Source: DASQUK01 sp963813485
Lineage (GTDB): Bacteria; Actinomycetota; Acidimicrobiia; Acidimicrobiales; VFJN01
Length of the DNA stretch: 64,000 nt
Reading direction: 5' to 3'
Assembly (NCBI GenBank): GCA_963813485.1
Contig: CAWEZE010000013.1
Span: forward strand, 62,001 to 126,000
Both the position numbers and the translations under genes were made by a program. Below, piece by piece: positions 7,432 to 18,152 of the stretch (position 1 is the stretch's first letter; the number at the start of each line of letters is the position of its first letter). The notes below the pieces were generated by a model. That model was not told the origin of the DNA, did not search any database, and saw nothing but the letters and a program-made list of their open reading frames with translations.

Positions 7432-10400
7432 GTGTCCGTGCGTCGAGCTTGCCACACCCGATCGACGATCACGTCTGCCACCACCAGCAGGATCGCCAGC
7501 CATCCGAAGGGGTGCACACGGTCCATCTCGATGGGCCACTCGAAGCCGGGCGCCGGCGCGTGGCGCACCTGGATGTAGAGGACGTAGAGGGCGGCGACGC
7601 CGAGGGCGAGCGGGCTCGCCAGCAGCAGCCAGCGTCGGAACGTCTCGTGGCGTGCGCCCAGGCCGGCGGCGGTGCCGACGACCGCCCCGACCGCCGGGCC
7701 CGCGACCACGAATCCCAGCAGGCCGACGCCCACCCCCGTCAGTACCGCCGTGCGCATGGTGGGCAGCGCGCCGTCGTAGCGGAACGCCAGCACCTTCGAG
7801 TAGGGCTCGGCGAGGGCCGACGGGGCGATGATCGCCGACCGCGGCCGGCGGATGGTGAGCAGCAGGCACACGGCCGCCGCCACCGCCGACACCGCGATGG
7901 CGAGGTCGACGCGTCGCTGGGGCGCGAACCGTAGGTCGACGACGAACGACTCGGCGTCGGGTACGACCTGCCAGCCGTTGGCGAACCCGTCGACCAGCTC
8001 GGGGTCGGCGATCCCGTCACCGTCGACGCTGGCAGTCCAGCCTTCGTTGAAGCTCTGGCCCAGCACCAGCCAGAACGGCTCGCCGGGGCTCGCGCCCGAG
8101 ACCTCCACCTCCACCTGGTCCTGGCCCTCGTGCACCACGGTCACACGGGGGGTCGCGGCGACCGCGCCGTCGGAGCGGGCGGCGATGGCCTCGGCCACCA
8201 GCGGGCCCGTCGCCGAAGATGCCGCACCGCCGGCCGCCGAGCGCAGCACGAGCTGGTCGAGGTCGATCGCCCGGACGATCGCCGGGGATCGCGCGGACGT
8301 CGTGGTCACCGCCGTCGAGCTCGACGGGACCGGCGTTGTCGCCGCAGGTCGCGATCGCGAGCGGCTGGCGTGCCAGGGCGGCGTCCATCCTCCCGGTGAC
8401 CCGCACGGTGACGGGTTCACCGTCGATGCTGAGCAGGTCGTCCCGGCACCCGCTGTCGAACGTGTCGGAGCGGGCGGGGACGGTCGGTCCCGGGAGGCCG
8501 ATCTCGGCCAGCGCCGCAGGCTGGTCGACGGCCCGGTTGCTCGACCAGTCATTGGTGGTCACGGCCCTGATGCCCGTGAACCGCACCCGGAACGACGACC
8601 CCGTCGCAGGCTCGGGCAGCGCCACGTCGACCGCGGCGGTGGCGTTCTGCTCGTCCTGGCTCTCGATGGCGGGCAGGGGGAACCGCCCCAGCGACCGCCC
8701 GTCCACGGTCAGCTCGATCTCGGTGGGAACAGAGTGCAGCCGGTCGGCGACGATCGTCAGGGGGAGCTGGTCGATGGTCTGGGGCTCGGGGAGGTTGACC
8801 TCGACCCATTGACGGTTCGGCTTGGTGCGGGCGGTGTTCCAGGCGGTGGCCGGATCCCCGTCGAAGGCTGCGCTGGCGACCTCGAGGCTGCCTGCGAGGC
8901 TGTTGCTGGCGCGGGCCCAGGTCGCCGAGCCGTCGTGCGGCCGCCCCAACAGTCCGTCGATCGCGGCGGCATCGGCCCGGGGCGAGAGGCGGGCTTCGCC
9001 GCCGAGGGAGAAGCTGCGGGCGGACGGAAGCGTGAACCTTCGTCGCAAGGCTGGTTCCTCGTCGAGGCGGGTGGTGTCGCTGGGGTCCTGGCGCAGGCGG
9101 TTGAGGCTGATCGCCAGCGGGTGGTCCATGGAATCGGCGCCGGCGCCCTCGAGCAGGTCGTTGGGGAGACGGACGATCTCGTCGAGACGGGCGTCGTCGT
9201 CACCGATCGTCACCTCGGCAAAGCCCATGCTGGAGTACTGCCCGTAGCGAGCGACGTTGTCACCGGCGGTGTCGGACAGGATCTCGAGCGACAACTTCTG
9301 GAACGTGCGCCGGGGGAACGTCACCACCTCGCCGGGCTCGTCGCGGGATTGCGGCGTGAGATCGACATCCGTCGTGTCGCCGTCGTCGAACCGCAGCCGG
9401 ACCGATTCGATGAAGCGGTTGCGTGGGTCCGTGGTGGGCTGCAGCAGGGTGATGCGGTCGGTGGTCGCCGGGCTGGTCAGCGTCAGTTCGAGGCGCTCGC
9501 CACGGGCGTCAGAGAACGCCCCCGTGCGCCAAGCGGTCTCGGGGTCGCCGTCGACGGCGTACGCGGCCCGTTCCTCGGGTGTGAACGTGACCGGATTGCC
9601 GTAGCTGGTCGCCCTCGCCTCGATGCCGCCCTCGTAGACCGACACGGTCTGCGTGTCGCTGGTGGCGTCGGGGAACACCGGAAGACGGTTGTCGCTGATG
9701 TCGGCGACGAGGGGCTCTTCGTCGGCGGCCTCGGTGTACCCACGGGTATGGCGGATAGTGGTCCAGCGCTCGCCCCGCTTGCGGTTGGAGTCTGTGAGGA
9801 GCAGGGCGGCGCCCTCGTCGAGCGCGGCGGCGATCTGGTCGTCGTCGAGGCTGGCGCTGTACCGGACGAGCTCGGTGCCGTCGATGAGCTCGGCGCCGGC
9901 GGCGTCGACCAGCCCCGCCCCGTCGCCAGCGACGAGGAGCGCGTTTCCAGGCCCGTGGGCCGACACGATGGGCACCGGGTCGCTCACCGGGAACGTGCCC
10001 AGCTCAGGGGGATCGGGCAGCGCAGGATCGGTCAGGATGGTCAGCTCGTCGTCGAGCTGAACCTCGGGGACGGTGATGTTGGGCTCGTGGGGCCCGAACT
10101 GGTCCGGCTCCTCCAGCCCGGGGGCTGATGTCATCAGGTCCCAGAAGTTGCGCGGCCGGGGCGTGTTGTAGCGCTCGTACTGAAGGTCGCTCTGCACCAG
10201 AACCTCGCCAGCCCGCAGCAACCGGGCGATGGGGGCGACGCTGTCGGGATCGGCGGTGCGCTCCTGGAACCGCAGGTCGAAGGCGTTGAGGAGGTTGGCG
10301 GACGCCGGCGATCCGTAGGGGATGAGCTCGCGCTGCGCCGAGGGACGGTCGACCAGGCCGGGAAGGATGGGGTCGACAGTGTTGCCCCAGCGATAGCTGG

Positions 10401-11885
10401 CGAAGTCGCTGCCCGGCACCGCCAGCACACGCGTGTCGTGGCCCTCGGCTTCGAGGTGGTCGGCTGCCTCCTGCCAATAGGCAGGGATGTCGCGGCGCCG
10501 CAGGTTCTCCGGCACGAACTGCCCGAGCCACAGGGGCGGGAGTGCGAGGGCCGCCACGGCGATGCCGCCGATGAGCGCCGGCCGGTTCCAGCGGGGCCAG
10601 CGTCGCACCACGCTGGTCAGCCCTGCGCCCAGCAGTACGGCCAACCCAAGGGCCACGAGGGGAACGGCCCGCGGCAGGCTGCGCATCGACATGCCGACGT
10701 CGGTCAGGAGGAAGCGCTTGACGACGCGCGGCCAGGGCCAGAGGGGACCGTCCTCCCACGGGTAGGCGCCGACGGCGACGGCGACACCCGTGGCCGCCAG
10801 CATCACGAAGTAGGCGCGATGGCGCCACCGGGCGATCACGGCTCCGGCGAGGCCCGCGATCGGCAGGAGGAAGGTGAGGGCGATGAGCCCGGGCGACTGC
10901 GTGTAGTAGGTGCTGGGCTCGATCCAGGGACCGAGCCGGTCACTGCCGTAGAAGAACCAGTAGCCGAGGCCCCGCAGCACCTCGTGGCTGACCGAGACCA
11001 CCGAGACGGTCCGGGCGGTCTCGGTGTAGCGCAGGATCTCGATGCCATTGGTCGCCTGCACGGTGAGCCCGGCGATCCACCACGCGGACACCGGGATCGT
11101 CAGGACCGCGAGTCGGAACACGGCCGTGACCGCCCGGCGCAGTGTCACCTCCTTGGCGACCCACACCGCGTGGACGAGCCACAGCGCCGGCGCCAGTCCC
11201 ACGAGCAGCAGGGCCGTGGCGTTGACACTGCCGCAGGTTGCGACCGTGAGCGCGAACAGTGCCGGGTAGCGCCAGCCCTTGGTGCGGACCGTGCGGATCG
11301 TGAACGCCACCAGCCACGGCAGGCCCGCGAACGGCAACAGGATGGCCGACAGCCTCGCCATCAACGTCAGCAGGTACGGCGACAGCGCATAGGCGAAGGT
11401 GGCGACGACGACGCCCGGACCCCGCCAACCCAGCGTCCGTAGCAGGTATGCGACGCCCGACCCGGCCGCGAAGATGATCGTGCCCCACCACAGCCGCTGG
11501 GCCGCCCAGTCGGGGATACCGGCGATGTCCGCCAGCCAGAAGAAGGGGCCCATCGGCCACAGGAAGCCGATGTACTGGTGGGTGACCGTCCCGAGTCCGA
11601 TCGACGGGTCCCACATCGACCAGGAGCGGCTCAGGAGCTTGGCGGGATCGAGGTACAGGTAGGTCTTGGTGTCGGCGCTCACCCAGCCGGGCTGCGTCAG
11701 CAACAGCGGGACGTAGGCAGCCGCGGCCAGCCCCAGGTGCAGGCGGACCGACTGTCCTGAGGGCGAGCGAAAGCGAGACCGTGGCCCGAGCGCGTGCGCC
11801 GGACGCCGAGAGCGGGGAGCACGGCGCGGAGGCTGGGCGCCGACAGGCGTCCGGTCGGAGCCGGTCGCGGGAGGGGGTTCTTCAT
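7428..11885 (-). CDS. AftD-like alpha-(1->3)-arabinofuranosyltransferase (two frameshifts)
   Basis: A very large polytopic membrane transferase, 1486 residues when repaired. The N-terminal GT-C core has WDPSIGLGTVTHQYIGFLWP and MGPFFWLADIAGIPDWAAQR, the hallmark of AftD, then about ten membrane segments. A long extracytoplasmic part holds two discoidin/carbohydrate-binding-like modules (YAVDGDPETAWRTGAF and AAFDGDPATAWNTA). Membrane segments return at the C-terminus. In mycobacteria AftD adds arabinose from decaprenyl-phosphoarabinose to arabinan. Two breaks are present: one base missing between about 11750 and 11885, and two bases missing near 8288-8296, where GCGCG before ATCC would need another CG. 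The ATG at 11885 overlaps the GT4 stop (ATGA). I infer sequencing deletions, not a dead gene. Confidence 0.82.
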
Positions 11886-13124
11886 CGTGAGTGGCGCCGC
11901 GACACCTCGAAAGCGACGACACGCATGAGCTCGGGTCGCGGTGTTGCTCCACGTGAGCTCCGCGGCTCGGTCGACAGCGCCGCGCCCGAGCCGATGCCGG
12001 AACGCGCGGTCGCCGAGCACCCGGGCGATCGCCGCCCCCAGCGCCTCCGGGTGGTGGGCGGCGAGCACGCCGCTGACACCGTCGAGGACTGCGTCCTCGT
12101 GGCCGGCGATGCGGGTCGCCACCGCCGGCGTGCCGCACGCGGCCGCCTCGGTCAGGGTCATGCCCCAGCCCTCGCGCGCCGAGGCCGAGGCGATGATCCA
12201 CGCCCGCCGGTAGAGATCGATCTTCTCGGACTCCGTGACCGAACCTCGAAGCGTGACCCACGCCCCCGCGTCGAGCTCGTCGACGACCGACTCGATCAGT
12301 GGCCGCTCGAAGCCTTCGCCGACGATCTCCAGTCGCAGGTCCGGGACCTGTCGGCGGGCGGCGTGCGCGGCGCGTACCAGCGCGTCGTAGCGCTTGACCG
12401 GTGCCAGCCGCCCGACGGCCACCACCAGAGGCTCGGGCGACTCGGGAGCGCCACCGGGCGAGAAGCGGGGGTCGACGCCGGGATGGACGACGCTGACGCG
12501 GTCGGCCGAGAAGCCGAGCTCGCCCACCAACTCCCGCTTCGACGACTCGGACAGCGTGGCGATCGCCGAGCGGCGGTAGAGCGGCGGCGCCACGCGCCGC
12601 TCGAACAGCTCGCCCAGCGCACCCAGCCTCGGTCCCAGGGTCATGGCCCACATCTCGGCATGGAGGTGGTGGAGGAAGATGACCCGCGGCCCCGGGTTCC
12701 AGACGGGGCTCAGGAAGGGCATGCCGTTCCAGATCTCGACCAGCACGTCGCGCGGCCCGGTCCGCCGGAACAGCTCGGCCGTGGCCGCCCGGGGAAAGAC
12801 CATGTGCCGTCCCGCTCGGCGGATCACGGTGTAGCCGTCGCGGACCGCCCGGGTGGGCTGGCCCTGCGCCCACGACGTGCGCATGGTGACCTCGAGCCCG
12901 GCGGCGGCCCACAGCCTGGCCACCTCGTGGATGTGGACTTCGGAGCCCCCGGCCTCGACGTCGTCGAGGTCACGCCACGCGAGCACGTGTATGCGCCGGA
13001 TCCCCGCAGACGCCGCCAGGTCGCCGATCTTGGCGATGGGCTGGCCGGGCAGGTCACGGTCGGGTGCTCCGGCCGGGTCGGCGGGGTCGGCGGGGTCGGC
13101 GGGGTGGTGCACGGCGTCGCTCAT
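11882..13124 (-). CDS. Glycosyltransferase family 4 (one frameshift near the end)
   Basis: A GT-B retaining transferase of about 414 residues after repair. HVLAWRDLDDVEAGGSEVHI near the N-terminus and the C-terminal donor site VVAVGRLAPVKRYDALVRAA followed by EGWGMTLTEAAACGTPAVAT are classic GT4 features; the E-x7-E motif lies in that last segment. The N-terminus has a 9-bp tandem repeat giving PADPADPADPA. At about 11930-11945 the frame breaks after ELTWSNTA, and the natural end ELMRVVAFEVSRRHSR continues in another frame. Adding two bases (CG) in the CGCG run restores it, with the stop then overlapping the AftD-like start. It is divergent from the methyltransferase at 13217. Confidence 0.85.
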
Positions 13125-13216
13125 GCTCGTCGTCGTCCTCCCGCAGCTAACGTGACCAAGCCGTGCACGCTAGTCCGGGACGGGTGACGGGGAGAGGGAG
13201 CAGGCGCAGGCAGCCC

Positions 13217-13972
13217 ATGGCGACCACCGATCCATTGTTGCCGACCGACCCGGCGGCGGCTCTCGACGAGGTCGAGGGCTGGTTCAGCCCCGACCAGCTG
13301 GCCCGCGTGGCAGAGCGGGCGGCGGCGGTGCCAGCCGCTGGCCGCATCGTCGAGATCGGGAGCTTCCGGGGCCGCTCGACGATCGCCATCGCCCGCGCCG
13401 CGCCGGCCGGGGCCGTGATCCTCGCCATCGATCCCCATGCCGGCAACGACCGGGGTCCGCAGGAGATCCACGGCTTCGCCGAGGCCGCAGCCGAGGACAG
13501 CGAGGCCTTCCTGGCCAACCTGGAACGGGCCGGCGTGCGCGACCGCGTGTCCTACGTGCGCAAGTTCAGCCACGAGGCGCTGGGCGACGTGACCGGGCCC
13601 ATCGACCTGCTGCACATCGACGGCGCGCATCGCTTCGGGCCGGCCCGTGACGACATCCGGTGGTGGGGGGCTCGAGTGGTCCCCGGGGGATCGATGCTGA
13701 TCCACGACGCCTTCTCGTCGGTTGGCGTAACCACGGCCATCGCCGCGGAGCTGGCACTCACGGGCAGGTGGCGGTACGCAGGCCGCACTCGCTCACTGGC
13801 CGAATACCGCAGGGAGCCGCTCGCCGGACGCGCCCGCCTGGCCAACGTCGGCCGCCAACTGGCCCAGGTTCCCTGGTTCGCCCGCAACCTGGCGATCAAA
13901 GCGCTCGTAGTGATCCGGCTGGGGAAGCTCGCCCGTCTGCTCGGCCACGACGGCGAGACCTGGCCGTACTGA
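13217..13972 (+). CDS. Class I SAM-dependent methyltransferase
   Basis: 251 residues. GRIVEIGSFRGRSTIAIARA is the glycine-rich SAM-binding motif I, AVILAIDPHAG is motif II with the ribose-binding acidic residue, and IDLLHIDGAHRFGPARDDI with GGSMLIHDAF is the later part of the fold found in the Methyltransf_24 group. Members of that group are common in polysaccharide loci, where they methylate sugars or lipid precursors; the substrate here is not known. The start at 13217 gives a natural N-terminus; the frame is open to 13163. The C-terminal 40 residues are basic and hydrophobic. It is convergent, four bases apart, with the mannosyltransferase-like gene. Confidence 0.8.
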   Translation: MATTDPLLPTDPAAALDEVEGWFSPDQLARVAERAAAVPAAGRIVEIGSFRGRSTIAIARAAPAGAVILAIDPHAGNDRGPQEIHGFAEAAAEDSEAFLANLERAGVRDRVSYVRKFSHEALGDVTGPIDLLHIDGAHRFGPARDDIRWWGARVVPGGSMLIHDAFSSVGVTTAIAAELALTGRWRYAGRTRSLAEYRREPLAGRARLANVGRQLAQVPWFARNLAIKALVVIRLGKLARLLGHDGETWPY

Positions 13973-13976
13973 GCCG

Positions 13977-14828
13977 TCAGGCGTCGGCGGCCGCTCCTGC
14001 GGGCGTTTCCGACGCGGTGCTGGCGGTGCCGGATCCGTCGGAGTCGACAACCGCCCCGACCGGATCGGCCTCGGAGGGCTGTTCGTCGACCAGCGGGCCG
14101 TCGGGTCGGCGGCCCCGCCGGAGCAGCCGGTCGCGCACGCCCCACCAGGTCACGAGCGACATGGCCTCGCCGATGATGTGCCACGACATCTTCGACACGC
14201 CCCGGACCCGGTCGTTGAACGTGATCGGCACCTCGACGATGCGTGCGCCCAGGTGATGGGCCCGGTACGCGAGCTCGACCTGGAACCCGTAGCCGGTGGC
14301 GCGGGTGGCGCCCGCGACCACGGACCGGAGGACCGGGGCGCGGTAGGCCCGGAACCCGGACGTCGCATCGCGGATCCCCAGGCCGAGCAGCGTCGAGGCA
14401 TAGAAGTTGCCCACCCGGGACAGGACCCGGCGGGTGGCAGGCCAGTTGGGGATGTTGCCGCCGGACACGTACCGCGATCCGATGGCCACGTCGGCGCCGG
14501 TATCGATCTTGCCCAGGAGCTCGGGCAATGCCGTGGGCTCATGCGAGAAGTCGGCGTCCATCTGGACGATGACGTCGTAGTCGCGGGTGAACCCGTACGC
14601 GAAGCCGGCTCGGTAGGCGACGCCGAGGCCGCCCTTGCCGGCCTGGACGAGGGTGTCGATCCGGCCGAGCTCGTCGCCGGTCGCCTTGGCCAACTCGGCG
14701 GTGCCGTCGGGGCTGCTGTCGTCGACGACCAGGATGTCGGCGTCGGGAACGGACGTCCGCACCTCGCGGAGGACCTCGGCGATGTTCTCGGCCTCGAGGT
14801 AGGTCGGGATGATGATCAGGGTCCTCAT
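13977..14828 (-). CDS. Polyprenol-phosphate mannose synthase-like GT2
   Basis: 283 residues. The N-terminus TLIIIPTYLEAENIAEVL, ILVVDDSSPDGTAELA, the DxD equivalent VIVQMDADFSHEP, and GSRYVSGGNIPNWP followed by RDATSGFRAYRAPVL are the ordered motifs of the dolichol/polyprenol-phosphate mannose synthase family (DPM1/Ppm1 catalytic type). The enzyme moves a sugar from GDP-mannose to a polyprenyl phosphate on the inner membrane face and so supplies lipid-linked donors for GT-C enzymes such as those next to it. There are no transmembrane helices. The C-terminal 50 residues are acidic and low complexity. Start 14828 (MRTLIIIP) is preferred to 14888. Confidence 0.88.
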   Translation of the reverse strand: MRTLIIIPTYLEAENIAEVLREVRTSVPDADILVVDDSSPDGTAELAKATGDELGRIDTLVQAGKGGLGVAYRAGFAYGFTRDYDVIVQMDADFSHEPTALPELLGKIDTGADVAIGSRYVSGGNIPNWPATRRVLSRVGNFYASTLLGLGIRDATSGFRAYRAPVLRSVVAGATRATGYGFQVELAYRAHHLGARIVEVPITFNDRVRGVSKMSWHIIGEAMSLVTWWGVRDRLLRRGRRPDGPLVDEQPSEADPVGAVVDSDGSGTASTASETPAGAAADA

Positions 14829-14895
14829 ACGGGAGCCCGGGTCGGATGCGGGCTTGCGCAAGTTAGCCCGTGGTGACGTCGGCATCACGAACCCA

Positions 14896-16098
14896 TCAAG
14901 GCACGCGGCCGGGCCGGAAGATCCAGTGACGGAACAGGAGGAACCGCGCCGCCGTGGCCACGATGATCGCCGGCACCAGCGCGATCATGTCGGCCAGGAG
15001 TGGGGGATCGTCGATGACTGCCCGCACCGCGACCAAAGCCGCCGTGGACGTGGCGAGGCCCACGAGAAACGCGGCACCGGCGGCCGCGTAGCTGCGCACG
15101 AGGCCCTTGCGCCCGCCGCGCCGGAAGGTCCACGCGCGGTTGGCCTGGGTGTTGCCGAGCATGGTGGCCAGGAGCGCGGCGGTGTTGGCCCACCACGGGC
15201 CGAGCGGCGAGCGCAGGAGGGCGTAGAGGACGACGTACACCACCGTCGACACCACACCGACGGTGGAGAAGCGCACGAGCTGGGGACCGAGCCCGACGGG
15301 CAGGTCGGGCCGGACCACGCCCGCCATCCCGTCGTCGATGAGCCAGCGGGGGTGACGCAGGATTCGCCAGACGCCCTTCAGGTCGGCGACCGCTGTGCGC
15401 CACAGCTGGACGCGCGTGTCGGGGTCGTCGACCCAGTCGACGGGCACCTCGTGGATCCGCAGGCCCGACCGCTCGGCCAGGACCAGCAGCTCGGTGTCGA
15501 AGAACCAGCCGTCGTCCTCGATCAATGGCAGAAGTGCCCGCACCGCAGGGGCGCGTCCGGCCTTGAAGCCGCACTGCGCGTCCCGGATGCGGGTGCGCAA
15601 CACGAGCCGCAGCAGCAGGTTGTACGCACGCGAGATGACCTCCCGGCGCGGCCCGCGGACCACGCGGGAACCACGGGTGAGGCGCGAGCCGATGGCGATG
15701 TCGCTGTGGCCGGAAACCAGCGGGGCGACGAGGGGCAGCAGCGCGTCGAGGTCGGTGGAGAGGTCGACATCCATGTAGGCGACGACCTGGGCGTCGCTCT
15801 GCTTCCACGCGGTGCGGAGCGCAAGCCCCCGCCCCTTGCGGTCGAGGTGCAGTGCCCGGACACCCGTAAGCGTCGCACCCAACTGCTGGGCGATGGCCCA
15901 CGTGCCGTCGGTGCTGGCGTTGTCCACCACCGTGATGCGCCAGGAGAACGGGAAGTGGTCGGACAGGTAGCCGTGGAGCCGGCGCACGTTGCCGGCCACC
16001 ACGTGGGCCTCGTTGTGCACCGGCACGATGATGTCGACCTGGGTGGTGCGCCCGGGGGGCGGCGTCCCCACCGGCTCGGTGACCGTTGCCGTGCTCAT
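14896..16098 (-). CDS. GT2 glycosyltransferase fused to a GtrA-like membrane domain
   Basis: 400 residues. The first 260 resemble dolichyl-phosphate glucosyltransferases: VDIIVPVHNEAHVVAGNVRR, TVVDNASTDGTWAIA, AYMDVDLSTDLDALLPL, and RDAQCGFKAGRAPAVRALLP. The last 130 form a GtrA-like four-helix membrane module (VRFSTVGVVSTVVYVVLYAL, then GNTQANRAWTFRR). GtrA proteins are thought to flip or help move polyprenyl-phospho-sugars, so this single chain could both make and export the lipid-linked sugar. Start 16098 (MSTATVTEP) was chosen; the frame is open to 16236 without a plausible start region. It probably forms a unit with the mannosyltransferase downstream, 67 bases away. Confidence 0.87.
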   Translation of the reverse strand: MSTATVTEPVGTPPPGRTTQVDIIVPVHNEAHVVAGNVRRLHGYLSDHFPFSWRITVVDNASTDGTWAIAQQLGATLTGVRALHLDRKGRGLALRTAWKQSDAQVVAYMDVDLSTDLDALLPLVAPLVSGHSDIAIGSRLTRGSRVVRGPRREVISRAYNLLLRLVLRTRIRDAQCGFKAGRAPAVRALLPLIEDDGWFFDTELLVLAERSGLRIHEVPVDWVDDPDTRVQLWRTAVADLKGVWRILRHPRWLIDDGMAGVVRPDLPVGLGPQLVRFSTVGVVSTVVYVVLYALLRSPLGPWWANTAALLATMLGNTQANRAWTFRRGGRKGLVRSYAAAGAAFLVGLATSTAALVAVRAVIDDPPLLADMIALVPAIIVATAARFLLFRHWIFRPGRVP

Positions 16099-16243
16099 GT
16101 GCTCCCGGACTCCGTGGGAATGATCGTCAGCGTCCTCATGCAGAGCCCCAGTCGGCGTGGCTTGGGACGTTACTCCTCGTGATCGTCCACTTCCTGCTCT
16201 CGGACGGGCGGGCATGGGCCGTCTGCGAGGCGCCACGCCTCGG

Positions 16244-17953
16244 TCAACAGCGCCGGTAGAGCTCGTAGAGCCCGCGCCCGAACAGCCCTTGGCCGTACGA
16301 CTCCACCAGGCAGAACTCGTCCTCGATCACCTCGTTCGGCTCGTTGGGGCCGAGTACGCGTGAGTCGTTGGGCTCGTCCCAGTCGTCCCTGATCGACGAC
16401 AGGATCACGATGTCGGCCTTGCGGAGCTCGTCCGCCATGCCCGAATCGTCGGCGTTGGCGATGCCGGGATCCATCTCGATGTACTGGGTCGCTGGTTCCA
16501 GCTCCGGCAACAGGTAGTAGAGGAAGGCCTCGCTGTACGGGGTCTTGCGGAGGTCGCCGGTCCCCACGAACAGGCTGTCGCCCGGCCGCGCGATCCGAGC
16601 GACGTCGGGCAGCATGTCGTTGACCGCCTCGACCGCGTCGAGCCGGCCGTAGTGGAACACGCGGTCACCGCGCCGCATGGTGCCGGCCTCGATCTCGCTG
16701 AATCCGAAGCTGCGTCCCACGTAGTCGGCGTAGACGCCCCAGACGAACGTGGGCGCGAGCGCCAGGGTGGCTACCACCGGCACCGCGCTTGCCAGGATGA
16801 CGGTTCGTTCGGGCCGCCAGCGCGGCCGCCACGTGCGCTGCGCCTCGACCACCGCCGCCGGCAGCAGACCGAGCGGCACGCAGCTCACCCAGGCGAGGTG
16901 GGTGGAGTCCGCCCTCTGGATCGCCTGGGGCAGCAAACCGATGCTGAACAGCGCCAGTGCCAGCAGGCGGCGGTCGCCTCGGCGCCAGGCCAGGACCCCC
17001 ATGACCAGCAGCGCGGCGTTGGCGGCGAACAGCAGCCCCAGCCACAGGCTGAGCTGCGCCGGCGTGGCGGGAGCCGGCAGCGGCCAGGACGGCTCGATCA
17101 GCGCCCCGGCCCGCTGGAGGAAGCCGTCGAAGTGGTCCCACGACGGGGGGAACGGCAGGCTACGCCCGGGGCGCAGTTCGAACACCGGCTGCAGGACCAG
17201 GCCGTCCACGACGTTGCCGACGCCCGCCAAGGCCATGTGCAGGAGGTAGGGCGAGAGCGCGAGCGCAACGGCACCGGCGAACCGCAGGCGGTCCCCGCGC
17301 TCGAGCCCCCACAAGAGCACGGCTGACGACAAGCCGATGGCAACCACGAGGTCGGGCCTGTAGAGCAGGGCCGCGCCCGCGAGGAGCCCGGCGATGACCA
17401 GCCCCCGCCGGCGGCGGGACGAGCCCGCGGCGGCATCGACCGCGCCGAGGGCGTGGTTGAGCGCCCAGAGGCCGAGCGCGAGGCCGCCGGTCCAGGCAAG
17501 GGCGGTGAGCCCGATGGTGGGGACGAGGATGACCGCCGTCATGGCGCCGCCGGCCGCCGCCACCCAGCGACCCCAGGGACGGAGCACGGCGAAGACGCCG
17601 AACACCACGCCGAGTTGCTGCAGGAAGCCGATCACCCGCTCCGTCGCCAACGTCGTGCCGAACACCTTGAACACGCCGGCGAGGACCCACAGGCTCCCGG
17701 GACCGTACAGGTGCAGGAAGTCGCGGTTGGGGATCTCGCCGTGGAGCACCAGCTCCGGGAAGACGAGCATGAAGCCCTCCTCCATGGGTGGACCCGGCGC
17801 CCGCCACAGCTCGATCAGCGGGAGCACGCAGGCCAGCACCACCACTCCCAGCGGCAGCACCCAGGGCCGGGCCCAACGGCGATTCGGCGACGGTTCGGCG
17901 GGAGGCACCTGTGGCACCTCGTGTGTCACCGTGCTGCCCGCCACGTCTTCCAC
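16244..17953 (-). CDS. Polytopic membrane glycosyltransferase-like protein
   Basis: About 569 residues with a short cytoplasmic N-terminus, roughly ten membrane segments, and a soluble C-terminal domain of about 150 residues. The first outer loop MEEGFMLVFPELVLHGEIPN followed by RDFLHLYGPGSLW matches the acidic EG/GD...RDF...YGPG loop of GT-C (GT39/GT87-like) transferases that use polyprenyl-phosphate sugars. The acceptor is unknown. Start is uncertain: GTG at 17953 is favoured because the frame further upstream runs into a dispersed repeat (18030-18095) that would add an unrelated peptide. It is divergent from the gene at 18153. Confidence 0.72.
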   Translation of the reverse strand: MEDVAGSTVTHEVPQVPPAEPSPNRRWARPWVLPLGVVVLACVLPLIELWRAPGPPMEEGFMLVFPELVLHGEIPNRDFLHLYGPGSLWVLAGVFKVFGTTLATERVIGFLQQLGVVFGVFAVLRPWGRWVAAAGGAMTAVILVPTIGLTALAWTGGLALGLWALNHALGAVDAAAGSSRRRRGLVIAGLLAGAALLYRPDLVVAIGLSSAVLLWGLERGDRLRFAGAVALALSPYLLHMALAGVGNVVDGLVLQPVFELRPGRSLPFPPSWDHFDGFLQRAGALIEPSWPLPAPATPAQLSLWLGLLFAANAALLVMGVLAWRRGDRRLLALALFSIGLLPQAIQRADSTHLAWVSCVPLGLLPAAVVEAQRTWRPRWRPERTVILASAVPVVATLALAPTFVWGVYADYVGRSFGFSEIEAGTMRRGDRVFHYGRLDAVEAVNDMLPDVARIARPGDSLFVGTGDLRKTPYSEAFLYYLLPELEPATQYIEMDPGIANADDSGMADELRKADIVILSSIRDDWDEPNDSRVLGPNEPNEVIEDEFCLVESYGQGLFGRGLYELYRRC

Positions 17954-18029
17954 GGGGTGGGCAGGATAGAGGTCCAGCGGATAGGGCGCCCCCAAGGGCA
18001 CCCCCCCGTGGAGATTTGCTGCCGGTGCG

Positions 18030-18095
18030 CAGCTCAACAGCTGGGCCTCCCCGACAGCGCTGACCGCCGTGAGCCATGAGGACGTGCCCATTCGC
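18030..18095. repeat. Dispersed 65-bp repeat, copy 1
   Basis: This stretch matches 47381-47445 at nearly nine in ten positions by eye, including AGCGCTGACC(G/A)CCGTGAGCC and GAGGACGTGCC. It sits in the control region between two divergent membrane-transferase genes. On the minus strand it would encode GTSSWLTAVSAVGEA, and the second copy would encode GTSSWLTVVSAAGEP. That suggests either a decayed coding piece of a mobile element or a conserved structural repeat. Confidence 0.75.
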
Positions 18096-18138
18096 TCATG
18101 CACTTGGGTCGTTCCCGTTCCGCGCGATGGCCCGCTCC

Positions 18139-18144
18139 TATACT
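18139..18144 (+). promoter_or_regulatory. -10 hexamer TATACT for a leaderless transcript
   Basis: TATACT ends eight bases before the ATG at 18153, which would place the transcription start at or next to the start codon. It is the clearest example of a spacing seen at many genes in this window. No ribosome-binding site precedes the ATG. Confidence 0.6.
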
Positions 18145-18152
18145 CGGCCGCC

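Noticed and set aside
8017..12912. Single 1631-residue reading frame covering GT4 and AftD-like regions
   Set aside because: Its first 350 residues are an Arg/Pro-rich shadow of the GT4 gene. The AftD-like protein starts at 11885, where it overlaps the GT4 stop, and is joined to this frame by a small deletion.
13080..13115. 9-bp tandem repeat (PADPADPADPA) as a CRISPR or regulatory repeat
   Set aside because: It is only three short units inside the GT4 coding region; simple slippage in a disordered N-terminus.
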